From Nitrospira lenta (lineage in GTDB: Bacteria; Nitrospirota; Nitrospiria; Nitrospirales; Nitrospiraceae): a stretch of 64,000 nucleotides of DNA. Below the pieces are notes generated by a model that saw only the letters and a program-made list of their open reading frames with translations, was not told where the DNA came from and did not search any database. The position numbers were made by a program, and so were the translations under genes. The stretch spans positions 60,298 to 124,297 of the forward strand of contig CAMDPZ010000001.1 of the NCBI GenBank assembly GCA_945905765.1, given 5' to 3'. Shown here piece by piece: positions 52,568 to 64,000 of this stretch (position 1 is the first letter of the stretch; each line of letters opens with the position of its first letter).

Positions 52568-55030
52568 TTAAGCGCCGCCTTCCTCTGGAACAACCTCAAC
52601 CGCTTCCGCCAACCGCGCGACGGCCACAACCCGGTCGCCCTCGCCGTCGAGATCCAGAATCCGAACCCCCTGGGTGTTCCGGCCGATCTCGCGGAATTCA
52701 TCCACCTTACACCGCAGCACCTTGCCATGCGCGGCCATCAGCATGATCTCGTCGCCATCCCGGACTTGCAGGAACCCGACGGCGAGTCCGTTGCGCTCAT
52801 TGGTCTTCACGCTGATGATGCCCTTGCCCCCGCGCCCCTGGATGCGATACTCGTTCACCGGCGTACGCTTTCCGTAGCCGCCCTCCGTAACCGTGAGGAT
52901 TTGGGTGGTGGAATCCGGCGTGATGGTTTCCATCCCGATGACTTCGTTGCCTTCTTCCAACGCAATGCCGCGCACCCCGTGCGCCGTGCGGCCCATCGGC
53001 CTGGCTTCGTCTTCCTTGAAACGGATCGTGATGCCCTTCTTCGTGCCCAACAGAATTTCCCGCTGGCCGTCGGTGACATGCACGCTAATGAGCCGATCTC
53101 CCTTATCCAACGACAGAGCAATGATGCCGCCCTGGCGGGGATTGCCGTAGGCCGACAGTTCCGTCTTCTTGATGATGCCCTGCTTGGTCGCCATCACGAC
53201 GAACCGGTCGTCGCGGAATTCTTTGACCGGCACCGTCGCCGTGACCTTCTCGTCGCCGGAGAGCGCCAGCAAGTTCACCAGGGCCTTGCCCTTGGCAGCC
53301 CGGCCCGCGTCAGGAATCTCATGGACCTTCAGCCAATAGACCTTCCCGGCGTCCGTAAAGAACAGGAGCGACTCGTGCGTGGAAGCGGTGAAGAGGGTTA
53401 CGACGAAATCCTCCTCCTTGACCCCCATCCCGATCTTGCCCTTGCCGCCGCGCTTTTGCGCCCGATAGAGCGTGACCGGGTTCCGCTTGATGTAGCCGGC
53501 ATGCGAGATCGTCACGACCACTTCTTCGTTCGCGATCATGTCTTCCAGCGTGATTTCCGCTTCTTCTTTCACGATCTGCGTGCGGCGCTCGTCTTTGTAC
53601 GCTTCGCGCACCTCGATCAACTCATCCTTGATGATCGTGCGCACCAGCGCTTCGCTGCTCAGGATCGACTTCAGCCGCTCGATCTGCTTCAAGACTTCTT
53701 TGTATTCTTCGATGAGCTTGTTGCGTTCCAATTGCGTAAGCCGCTGAAGCCGCATCTCCAAAATTGCGTTCGACTGGATTTCGCTCAGCGAAAATTCCCG
53801 CATCAGGCCCACGCGGGCCTCATCGGGCGATGGCGCCCGCCGGATCAAGGCAATGACTGCATCCAGATTGTCGAGCGCGATCTTAAGACCTTCGAGGATA
53901 TGGGCCCGCTCTTCCGCTTTGCGCAGTTCGAACGCGGTCCGCCGGACCACGACTTCGCGCCGATGCTCGATGAAATGGTGCAGGATCTGCTTGAGGTTCA
54001 AGACCTCCGGCCGCTTGTTCACCAGCGCAAGCATGATGACCCCGAAGGTCGTCTGGAGCTGCGTGAGCTTATACAGGTTGTTCAGAGTGATGAGCGGGAT
54101 TTCGCCGCGCTTGAGCTCGATGACGACGCGGATGCCGTCCCGGTCGGACTCATCACGCAGATCGGAAATCCCTTTGATCCGTTCTTCCCGGATCAACTCG
54201 GCGATCTTTTCGATCAGCTTGGACTTATTGACCTGATAGGGCAGCTCCGTGACGATCAACCGTTCGCGATCCGTCCGTTCATCGGTCTCGATCTTCACTT
54301 TCGCGCGCAAGGTCAGCAGGCCCCGTCCACTCTCGTAGGCGGACTTGATGCCGGCCGTGCCATAGATGAAGCCGGCCGTCGGGAAGTCGGGGCCCGGGAT
54401 CTTCTTCATCAACTGGGGGATCGTGATATCAGGATTTTCCAGGAACTGGAGGAGCCCCTCGATCACTTCGCCGACATTGTGGGTCGGAATGTTCGTGGCA
54501 TAACCCACCGCGATGCCGCCTGCGCCGTTGACGAGCAGGTTCGGGATTTTCGAGGGGAGCACCAGCGGTTCGACCAATGACTCATCGTAGTTCGGCCCGA
54601 AATCGACCGTGTCCTTATCGATATCGGCGAGCATGTCCTCGGCGACCTTCGTCAGGCGCGCTTCGGTATAACGCATGGCCGCCGGAGGATCGCCGTCGAC
54701 CGATCCGAAATTGCCCTGCCCGTCCACGAGCATATAGCGCATGTTGAAGGGCTGCGCCATACGGACGAGGGTGTCGTAGATCGCGCTGTCGCCATGGGGA
54801 TGGTAGTTACCCATGATTTCGCCGACGATCTTGGCGGACTTGCGGTAGGCCCGGTTCGACGCCAGACCCATCTCGTTCATGCCATGGAGGATCCGGCGAT
54901 GGACCGGCTTGAGGCCGTCACGCACGTCGGGAAGCGCCCGGCCCACGATGACGCTCATCGCGTAACTCAGGTACGACGAGCGCATCTCGTCTTCGATGGC
55001 GATATGTCCTAACCGTTCATCAGGTGGCAT
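52568..55030 (-). CDS. gyrA: DNA gyrase subunit A
   Basis: [57 protein letters not shown]. Confidence 0.97.
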   Translation of the reverse strand: MPPDERLGHIAIEDEMRSSYLSYAMSVIVGRALPDVRDGLKPVHRRILHGMNEMGLASNRAYRKSAKIVGEIMGNYHPHGDSAIYDTLVRMAQPFNMRYMLVDGQGNFGSVDGDPPAAMRYTEARLTKVAEDMLADIDKDTVDFGPNYDESLVEPLVLPSKIPNLLVNGAGGIAVGYATNIPTHNVGEVIEGLLQFLENPDITIPQLMKKIPGPDFPTAGFIYGTAGIKSAYESGRGLLTLRAKVKIETDERTDRERLIVTELPYQVNKSKLIEKIAELIREERIKGISDLRDESDRDGIRVVIELKRGEIPLITLNNLYKLTQLQTTFGVIMLALVNKRPEVLNLKQILHHFIEHRREVVVRRTAFELRKAEERAHILEGLKIALDNLDAVIALIRRAPSPDEARVGLMREFSLSEIQSNAILEMRLQRLTQLERNKLIEEYKEVLKQIERLKSILSSEALVRTIIKDELIEVREAYKDERRTQIVKEEAEITLEDMIANEEVVVTISHAGYIKRNPVTLYRAQKRGGKGKIGMGVKEEDFVVTLFTASTHESLLFFTDAGKVYWLKVHEIPDAGRAAKGKALVNLLALSGDEKVTATVPVKEFRDDRFVVMATKQGIIKKTELSAYGNPRQGGIIALSLDKGDRLISVHVTDGQREILLGTKKGITIRFKEDEARPMGRTAHGVRGIALEEGNEVIGMETITPDSTTQILTVTEGGYGKRTPVNEYRIQGRGGKGIISVKTNERNGLAVGFLQVRDGDEIMLMAAHGKVLRCKVDEFREIGRNTQGVRILDLDGEGDRVVAVARLAEAVEVVPEEGGA

Positions 55031-55042
55031 CTAATTCTCCAC

Positions 55043-55163
55043 GGATGCTGAAAATGATCACCAGCGTCGTTCTCGGCTCGTGAAAACCCTCACCGTACCC
55101 CTCCGGGTACGCCTTGGATTTTCGCTCGCCTGCGGCCTTGCTGGATGACCATTTTGAGCATCC
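55043..55163. repeat. long imperfect inverted-repeat element between gyrB and gyrA
   Basis: GGATGCTGAAAATGATCACCAGC (55043-55065) vs reverse complement of GCTGGATGACCATTTTGAGCATCC (55140-55163); inner hairpin GTACCC-CTCC-GGGTAC (55095-55110). Confidence 0.75.
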
Positions 55164-55218
55164 TAACAGGGCTATGGTCACACATAATGGAAGACCGTTC
55201 TTCTTCCACCGTTCAACG

Positions 55219-57702
<2,484 letters not shown>

Positions 57703-57759
57703 TCAATACAGCCTTAAAGTTTCAGCCTTCAGCGGCTGACCGCTCGTCGCTGAACTCAG

Positions 57760-58887
57760 CTAGATTTTAATTGGCATCACGACACATTTGAACCCGGGGC
57801 TGTCCGACTCCTGGATCAAACAGGGGCTCAGCGGATTGTCCATCTGCAGAGTGATCGTCTCTCCATCCATCACGCCCAGGACGTCCAGCAGGTAGCGGGC
57901 GTTGAACCCCGTGTTCAAGGCCTCACCTTCGTACTTCGCCGCCAGCTCTTCGGTCGCTTCCCCGAAATCCGGATTGCTGGAGAACAGGGTCATCTGTCCT
58001 GTGACGAACGACACCTTCACCGCGTTCGCCTTATCGCGGGACAGCACGGAAACACGCCGGAGCGCGCTTTCCAACTCGTGGCGGTTGACCCCGATCTTTC
58101 TACCGGTTTCTTTCGGCACCACTTGCTGATAGTTCGGGTAATTTCCTTCCATCAAGCGCGAGGTCAGCAACAGCCCGCTCTTCCGGAAGATCATGAGATT
58201 TTTGGTGAACCCGATCAAGGGCTCGCCCTCGCCGCCCTCTTCCAACAGGCGCTGCATCTCATGCGCCGCCTTCTTCGGAATGATGGCCTTGATCTCTTGC
58301 GGCGCCCCTTTGACGCCGGCATTGCCGACTTCCTGCTCGGCCACCGCCAACCGATGGCCATCGGTGCCGACCAGCCGCAAGATCGTTTTCTTCTCCGACG
58401 TGATCAAGGTCACCAGCAGCCCATTGAAAATATAGCGCGCGTCATTGTCCCCGGCCGCAAAGAGGGTCTTGCGAATCAGCTCTAAAAATCCGGCCCCGGC
58501 GAGGGGAATGAGCCCCTCCCGTTCAATCGTCGGCAAGGCGGGATAGTCGGTGCTGGGGAGGCCCACGATCTTGAATTGGCTTTTGCCGGCTTGAATCGTC
58601 GTCCAGTTATTTTCGCCGGACGTGATCTCGATCTCATTGACCGTCAGCTCCTTGATAATCTCGTAGAGCTTTCTGGCTGAGACCGTCACCCCTCCTGGCT
58701 TCTCCACAGTCGCCTTGTAGAGGCCGCGCATGCCGATTTCGAGGTCGGTGGCAACAATTTCCACCCCCTCCTGTTTCGCCTCGAGCAAGATGTTCGAGAG
58801 GATCGGCATCGTGTTGCGCTTCTCCACGACACCTTGAACCCGCTGGAGGCCCGTCAAGAGCTCGACTCGTCCCATACGCAGTTTCAT
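57760..58887 (-). CDS. dnaN: DNA polymerase III beta subunit (sliding clamp)
   Basis: RNTMPILSNILLEAK; RYLLDVLGVMDGETITLQMDNPLSPCLI...CVVMPIKI. Confidence 0.96.
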   Translation of the reverse strand: MKLRMGRVELLTGLQRVQGVVEKRNTMPILSNILLEAKQEGVEIVATDLEIGMRGLYKATVEKPGGVTVSARKLYEIIKELTVNEIEITSGENNWTTIQAGKSQFKIVGLPSTDYPALPTIEREGLIPLAGAGFLELIRKTLFAAGDNDARYIFNGLLVTLITSEKKTILRLVGTDGHRLAVAEQEVGNAGVKGAPQEIKAIIPKKAAHEMQRLLEEGGEGEPLIGFTKNLMIFRKSGLLLTSRLMEGNYPNYQQVVPKETGRKIGVNRHELESALRRVSVLSRDKANAVKVSFVTGQMTLFSSNPDFGEATEELAAKYEGEALNTGFNARYLLDVLGVMDGETITLQMDNPLSPCLIQESDSPGFKCVVMPIKI

Positions 58888-58912
58888 AATATCTTTCCCC
58901 TTAGCGCGTGGC

Positions 58913-60280
58913 TCACGCTCGCAGGATCTGCTCCTTTAAGCTGTCCAACGTGGCACTTAATGCACTGTCGCTATCTTTGGCTTTGATGACCTGTTTGCAG
59001 GCATGGATGATGGTCGTATGGTCTTTGCCCCCGAACTGCCGTCCGATCTCGGGATAGGAGGAGTCCGTGAGTTCCCGGCAGAGATACATGGCGATCTGTC
59101 TCGGATGCACCAACGTTTTACTCCGGCGACGGGATTTCAGGTCGGAAATTTTCACATGGAAGCGCGCGCCCACCGTTTCCTGAATATCGTCCATGGACAC
59201 GATCTTCTTTTTGCTGCCGATCAGATCCCGGAGCACATTCTTCGCCATCTCCAGCGTGATCGTTTGGCCGGTGAGGGAGGCATAGGCGCCAAGACGCACC
59301 AGCGAACCTTCAAGCTCGCGGATATTGCTCTTCATCGTGGTGGCGAGAAACTGGACCACGTCTTCCGGCAACGTAACGCCCTCATCCTCGGACTTTTTCC
59401 GCAAGATGGCAATGCGCGTTTCCACGTCCGGCGGTTGAAGATCCGCAATCAGGCCCCATTCAAACCGCGACCGCAGACGCTCCTCAATGTCGGGCATGTC
59501 CTTGGGAAAGCGATCGCTCGAAAGGACCAGCTGCTTATGCGCTTCATAGAGGGCGTTGAATGTGTGAAAGAATTCTTCCTGCGTCCGTTCCTTGCCCGCC
59601 AAAAATTGAATATCGTCGATCATCAACATATCGATATGACGGTACCGCTTCCGCAGATCCATCATCTTGTCGTAGCGAATGGAGTTGATGACCTCGTTCG
59701 TAAACTGCTCGGTCGTCAAATAGGCAATGCGGAGATCGGTCCGTTCCGCCACATAGTTGCCAATGGCGTTCAAGAGGTGGGTCTTCCCTAATCCTGTTTC
59801 TCCATAGATAAAGAGCGGGTTATAGGCTTTCGCCGGCTGTTCCGCGACCGCCATACAAGCCGCATGGGCAAACTGGTTCCCCGCGCCCACCACAAAATTC
59901 TTAAAGGTGTACTTGGGATTGAGCTGGATGCCCCGTTTCGGCCGAGCCCCGGTGGCCTGGCGGCTCGTGACAACAGAACTCCCACCAGTCTCAGATTGGC
60001 TGGCCGGTTGCTTATGAGAGATGGCAAAAGTAATCGACGTTTCCTCACCACCCCTGGCCGCGGAGATGGCTTCCATCAAAAGAGGTCCATAATGCTGACT
60101 GAGCCAATCCCCGAAGAACTTATTCGGGACTCCCAGTTGAGCCGTGGAATCCTCAATTCTTTCAAGGTGAATTGGCGTAAACCACGTATCATAGACCTGT
60201 TTTGGCACTTTCCCTTGGATATGAGCCAAGGCGTCCTGCCAGATAGTTGCGCTAGTCATTAGTTCTGTATCATTCTTCAT
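58913..60280 (-). CDS. dnaA: chromosomal replication initiator DnaA
   Basis: NPKYTFKNFVVGAGNQFAHAACMAVAEQPAKAYNPLFIYGETGLGKTHLLNAIGN; RRSKTLVHPRQIAMYLCRELTDSSYPEIGRQFGGKDHTTIIHA. Confidence 0.98.
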   Translation of the reverse strand: MKNDTELMTSATIWQDALAHIQGKVPKQVYDTWFTPIHLERIEDSTAQLGVPNKFFGDWLSQHYGPLLMEAISAARGGEETSITFAISHKQPASQSETGGSSVVTSRQATGARPKRGIQLNPKYTFKNFVVGAGNQFAHAACMAVAEQPAKAYNPLFIYGETGLGKTHLLNAIGNYVAERTDLRIAYLTTEQFTNEVINSIRYDKMMDLRKRYRHIDMLMIDDIQFLAGKERTQEEFFHTFNALYEAHKQLVLSSDRFPKDMPDIEERLRSRFEWGLIADLQPPDVETRIAILRKKSEDEGVTLPEDVVQFLATTMKSNIRELEGSLVRLGAYASLTGQTITLEMAKNVLRDLIGSKKKIVSMDDIQETVGARFHVKISDLKSRRRSKTLVHPRQIAMYLCRELTDSSYPEIGRQFGGKDHTTIIHACKQVIKAKDSDSALSATLDSLKEQILRA

Positions 60281-60288
60281 ACACAGGC

Positions 60289-60580
60289 TTATTCACACCT
60301 GTGGATAACCTGGTTCTTCAGATTGTCTTTAGGTCTTCGATCTCAACCTTTTCATCTCAAAGGAGAATTCATCCACGATCTACTGCTCCCATTAACACAG
60401 GTTACTGACTCTGCATGCAGGGGTTACCCAGAGTCAATCCCCAACTATCTCCACATAGACAGCGTGTGAGCCTGCCCATAAATTCAATACGTTAATTCCC
60501 ATCCACAATATCCACAGCACCTACTCTTACTCCTACTACGACGACTAATTCTTTCTTATACATAATAAATTAGAAGAAGA
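60289..60580. other. probable oriC: DnaA boxes, DnaA-trio-like element and AT-rich unwinding region
   Basis: TTATTCACA 60289-60297; TGTGGATAA 60300-60308; CCATCCACA 60499-60507; ATATCCACA 60508-60516; GCAC spacer; CTACTCTTACTCCTACTA 60521-60538; AT-rich CTAATTCTTTCTTATACATAATAAATTAG. Confidence 0.85.
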
Positions 60581-60593
60581 GCCACTAACAGAC

Positions 60594-60803
60594 CTATAGA
60601 ACAATGACCTGTTCCGATGAGAAGATTTTCTCAATCAAATCGTCATATGAAGAAGGAATCATCGACATAATCGGCTCAATAGAAACAACTTCCATATTTA
60701 GATCGATCGCAGAAAAAAGCGAGTGCGAGATCCGGTCCGGCTGTTGTCGAAGAAGATAAAGCGTCATACCCATCACATCCTTAAAACACGAGACTTCTAT
60801 CAA
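60594..60803 (-). CDS. DsrH/TusB-like small protein
   Basis: 69-aa ORF; position and fold-like pattern after DsrF- and DsrE-like genes; weak sequence signal. Confidence 0.45.
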   Translation of the reverse strand: MIEVSCFKDVMGMTLYLLRQQPDRISHSLFSAIDLNMEVVSIEPIMSMIPSSYDDLIEKIFSSEQVIVL

Positions 60804-61122
60804 CAGTGCGAATTAACTGCCTAATTTCATCAGCGGTGCGGATCGTCACAGAAAAACTATCAGACCAATCATTCATGACCGTTCCCGGTTCAACAATAAA
60901 GGGAACAGAGAGATGCTTGAATGAGGGAAGATATTTCTCAAGGATATCAACATCTATAATCTCTTCAGTCTCTGTCATTAACAAACGGGAAGCAGGACCT
61001 AAAAGAACGACAGTCGTTTCATGATCTCCAGCGCAAAGCCCCAATGCAATACGAAGGGCTTCAACCGGACGAGCGGTGACAAAAGGATCTTCTGAAATCA
61101 CCACCGCAATCCGTTTCGACAT
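60781..61122 (-). CDS. DsrF/TusC-like (DsrE/F superfamily) protein
   Basis: RIAVVISEDPFVTARPVEALRIALGLCAGDHETTVVLLGPASRLLM. Confidence 0.55.
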   Translation of the reverse strand: MSKRIAVVISEDPFVTARPVEALRIALGLCAGDHETTVVLLGPASRLLMTETEEIIDVDILEKYLPSFKHLSVPFIVEPGTVMNDWSDSFSVTIRTADEIRQLIRTVDRSLVF

Positions 61123-61151
61123 AGAACCCTAAAAACAGTGAGAACAACGTC

Positions 61152-61472
61152 TTATGTAAACGCGAGAAAGCGATCACACCCATCAATAATTCCAGACAAC
61201 ACGACCAACCCGGATAATGAAATCCTCGAATCGACCGTGGCAGTTGGCACACCATGTTGCTGGCAACCATAAGCACAGACAGACAGCTTCACTCCCGCAT
61301 CGATCAAGCCAAGATAGCGTGGGTCCGTGGCCATCTTGACCCCCTCATCAATGAGATAGAGATAGACCTCAACGCCACGGCGCAGAGCAGCATGAGCCAG
61401 TTGAACAACAGTCTCAACGCTGGGATGAGAAGGGGCTGTGGATAACAAGAGTCCGAGCTTGCGAGCTGCCAT
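61152..61472 (-). CDS. DsrE/TusD-like protein
   Basis: KLGLLLSTAPSHPSVETVVQLAHAALRRGVEVYLYLIDEGVKM...GVKLSVCAYGCQQHGV conserved Cys. Confidence 0.65.
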   Translation of the reverse strand: MAARKLGLLLSTAPSHPSVETVVQLAHAALRRGVEVYLYLIDEGVKMATDPRYLGLIDAGVKLSVCAYGCQQHGVPTATVDSRISLSGLVVLSGIIDGCDRFLAFT

Positions 61473-61575
61473 AGTAATTAATTAAAGACGACAATACAAT
61501 CAATTACTTATGAAGTGTAACGCGGACGAGCGTACGGGGTTTTCCACACAAAGTCAATATCAAAAATCTGAGGCT

Positions 61576-62838
61576 TTACGACGGGATCGTGCGAGATTTT
61601 AGGAGGGAGGCAAGACCAACCAGAGGGAGTTCTTCCTGGGCTTTAGACTCCAGATTGCGGAGGATGACAGAGCCGCGACCTGCCTCATCGTCACCCAAAA
61701 GAATGGCATATCGGCACTTCGACCGATCGGCTTGGCGCAGGTGGGCTTTGAGCGTGGCAGCGCGATAATCACATTGGGCTGAGAGACCTAACTGGCGAAG
61801 TTCGTCGAGCAGCACGAGCCCGAGCTTTGTGCCATTCTCTCCGAAGGCCGCGACATAATAGAGACATTCGTGAAGCGAGGATGCCATTGTCTCCGGGAGC
61901 ATCAGGGACACCCGTTCAAGTCCAACCGCGAAACCGATAGCTGGGACAGAGGGGCCGCCGAGCGTTTCCACCAAACCGTCATAACGTCCGCCGGCTCCTA
62001 CCGCGTTCTGCGCCCCCAAATGGGTCGAGGTAATTTCAAAACTCGTCAAACAATAGTAGTCGAGCCCCCGTACCAAACGAGGATTCAGCTTGTAGGGCAC
62101 TCCAATGGCCTGGAGGCCGGCCAGAACCTGGTCGAAATGGGCACGGGCTTCCGGCGCGAGATGGTCGGTCAGTTTGGGCGCTGCCTCAGTCGCAGTCCGG
62201 CATTCCGGTATCTTGCAATCCAACACTCGCAAAGGATTCGTTTCCATGCGGCGCCGGCAGTTGGCGCAAAGGCTGGCTTCATGCTGTGCGAGGAATGCCA
62301 GGAGGATCGGTTTATAGGCGGCACGATCGCCGGCGCTGCCCAAACTGTTGATCTCGAGCGTGAGGTCCGGCAGGCCCAGATCCGAGAGCAGGCGCCACAG
62401 CAGGGCAATCGCCTCGACGTCGACTCGGGGATCCGATGTGCCGAACGACTCGACGCCGAATTGATGGAACTGTCTGAGCCGTCCCGCCTGAGGCCGCTCG
62501 TGGCGGAACATCGGTCCAATATAGAAATATTTCTGCGGGAGAGGATCGGCCGCCCGATTATGTTCGATGAAGGCGCGGACCGTGCCGGCTGTGCCTTCCG
62601 GGCGCAGGGTCAGCGAGGTTCCGTCCCGGTCGGGAAAGGTATACATCTCCTTTTCCACGATATCCGTCGCAGCCCCGATACTCCTGGCAAAGAGCGCGGT
62701 TAGCTCGAAGATGGGGATCCGGATCTCCTGATACCCGTAGCAGAGAGCCCAGCGCCTGGCCGTATCCTCGATGAAACGCCACCGGGGGGTTTCCTCCGGA
62801 AGAATATCTTTAATGCCCTTGATGGCTTTGATGATGTC
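61576..62838 (-). CDS. hisS: histidyl-tRNA synthetase (ATG near 62838 preferred; ORF track start 62916)
   Basis: IKAIKGIKDILPEETPRW; TLRPEGTAGTVRAFIEH; FRHERPQAGRLRQFHQFGVE; GGRYDGLVETLGG. Confidence 0.96.
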   Translation of the reverse strand, partial: DIIKAIKGIKDILPEETPRWRFIEDTARRWALCYGYQEIRIPIFELTALFARSIGAATDIVEKEMYTFPDRDGTSLTLRPEGTAGTVRAFIEHNRAADPLPQKYFYIGPMFRHERPQAGRLRQFHQFGVESFGTSDPRVDVEAIALLWRLLSDLGLPDLTLEINSLGSAGDRAAYKPILLAFLAQHEASLCANCRRRMETNPLRVLDCKIPECRTATEAAPKLTDHLAPEARAHFDQVLAGLQAIGVPYKLNPRLVRGLDYYCLTSFEITSTHLGAQNAVGAGGRYDGLVETLGGPSVPAIGFAVGLERVSLMLPETMASSLHECLYYVAAFGENGTKLGLVLLDELRQLGLSAQCDYRAATLKAHLRQADRSKCRYAILLGDDEAGRGSVILRNLESKAQEELPLVGLASLLKSRTIPS

Positions 62839-63075
62839 CATAGTCAGCGACCGCGAGAAAGATTTTGGACTATAAGCGGCTGGTTGTGGGCAAGTCAACG
62901 AAGGGGAGCCAGCCAAACATCACTCGCCATGCGTCAATTAGTGCCGAACCGGCGTCCCTCGACAGCGTCAGCGGGGCCCCGCACATGTCGGGTGATGAAT
63001 GACGTCCGGCATCCTTGCACCGACCGTCGCGCGGCGGTATAGTGTCCGACCGATCAGGAATTCCAGGAAAACCGT

Positions 63076-64000
63076 ATGAGTATCGATCAACCGACCCGCC
63101 GCGTCATCGCGCTGGCCCCCATGCCGCCCGAGAAATCGGCCTATGCTTTGGCCCGCTACAGCCGCTCGCCCGATTCGATCGAGGCCAGCCTCCGTTGGGT
63201 GCATGGCCATTCATCTGAAAAGTTCTGGGACCAGTTCTACTTCGACTACGGTCATGCCTCCATCGCCGATCTGGGCCATGTCATCATCTGTTTTGAAGAG
63301 ATCTCCGAACTCGCCGCGATCCGGCTTGAAGACGAGCCCCTGTGGGACGGCCAGGCGAAGTCCAGCCGGTACCAGAATTTCGCCTCCGGCGCCTGGTTCG
63401 TGCCTGACTCCATTCGCGGAACAGAGACGGAAGGCACCTACCAGGGCATTCTCCGCAGCCTCGGCGAGATCTATAAGATTTTGCATCAGCCGCTGATCCA
63501 ATTTATTTCGGAGCGTGAACCGCGTCCTGAGTCGATGAAGCCGGCCGACTATCAACGGACGATTGCCGCGCGGGCCTTCGACGTGACGCGCTATCTCCTG
63601 CCCCTCGCGGCCAAAACGAACGTCGGGCAAGTCGTGAGCATCAGGACCCTGGAGAAACAAATCACCAGACTCTTATCGTCGCAATTGCCGGAACTCCATG
63701 CGATCGGAGCGGACCTCAAGGATGCCTGCCAACGGTCCCCTCAGAACCTCTGGGGCGAACTCTGCGGTCAGCCTGGCGCGCAAGAGCCCCTCGCCCCGAC
63801 CTTGGCTCGCCATGCCAAGGCGAACGACTACCAGGCCTCGGTCTACCTGGACCTGGCCAAATATGCGAAGGAAGCGCTCAAGGGAACAGGCTTGGATCAG
63901 CCAGCCTCCTGGGGCGAGCCCGAACCGGTGGACCTCATCGAGTCGCACGATCCCATCGACGAAATCGTCACGACCCTGCTGTACCGTGTCTCTCACGCGC
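63076..64000 (+). CDS. FAD-dependent thymidylate synthase (ThyX)-like, truncated at window end
   Basis: Own translation: MSIDQPTRRVIALAPMPPEKSAYALARYSRSPDSIEASLRWVHGHSSEKFWDQFYFDYGHASIADLGHVIICFEEISELAAIRLEDEPLWDGQAKSSRYQNF...; open to window edge. Confidence 0.72.
   Translation, partial: MSIDQPTRRVIALAPMPPEKSAYALARYSRSPDSIEASLRWVHGHSSEKFWDQFYFDYGHASIADLGHVIICFEEISELAAIRLEDEPLWDGQAKSSRYQNFASGAWFVPDSIRGTETEGTYQGILRSLGEIYKILHQPLIQFISEREPRPESMKPADYQRTIAARAFDVTRYLLPLAAKTNVGQVVSIRTLEKQITRLLSSQLPELHAIGADLKDACQRSPQNLWGELCGQPGAQEPLAPTLARHAKANDYQASVYLDLAKYAKEALKGTGLDQPASWGEPEPVDLIESHDPIDEIVTTLLYRVSHA

Noticed and set aside
52727-54580. 617-aa plus-strand ORF
   Set aside because: Antisense shadow of gyrA; no recognisable domain.

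Overview
The window is a high-GC bacterial chromosome segment of about 64 kb. Gene content and style suggest Nitrospirota/Nitrospira, but this is inference and no database was searched. It is almost entirely coding and includes the replication-origin neighbourhood. The left part (+ strand) carries rpmH-rnpA-yidD-yidC-mnmE-mnmG-rsmG-parA-parB, two bactofilin-like genes, mnmA and an F1-only ATP synthase cluster (atpHAGDC). The middle carries rluD, a ZnuABC-type transporter (-), rplI, glyA, nrdR, an unusual sensor kinase with its response regulator, lpxC, a HARE-HTH-like regulator, suhB, a B12/radical-SAM enzyme resembling RiPP C-methyltransferases, an amino-acid permease, an SUMF1-like protein and tmRNA. 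A tightly packed 10-gene minus-strand array follows (pirin, FrnE-like, RND tripartite pump, nitroreductase, SDR, RidA, ferredoxin-MBL, MFS). The right part holds smpB, DUF721, gyrA, gyrB, dnaN and dnaA (-), a recognisable oriC, a DsrE/F/H (TusBCD)-like trio, hisS and a partial ThyX-like gene. The observations I rate highest are: (i) an oriC with tandem DnaA boxes, a short spacer, CTA/CTC/TTA trinucleotides and an AT-rich stretch; (ii) an un-annotated 76-codon reading frame with an in-frame amber codon, a strong SD and a downstream hairpin at 36878-37105(-); (iii) parS palindromes fused to the starts of rsmG and parA; (iv) a sensor kinase with an N-terminal Rossmann-like dinucleotide-binding region; (v) a CX7CX2C radical-SAM enzyme with no obvious precursor peptide; (vi) a sigma54-type promoter before lpxC; (vii) an autoregulatory-looking palindromic promoter at the HARE-HTH-like gene.
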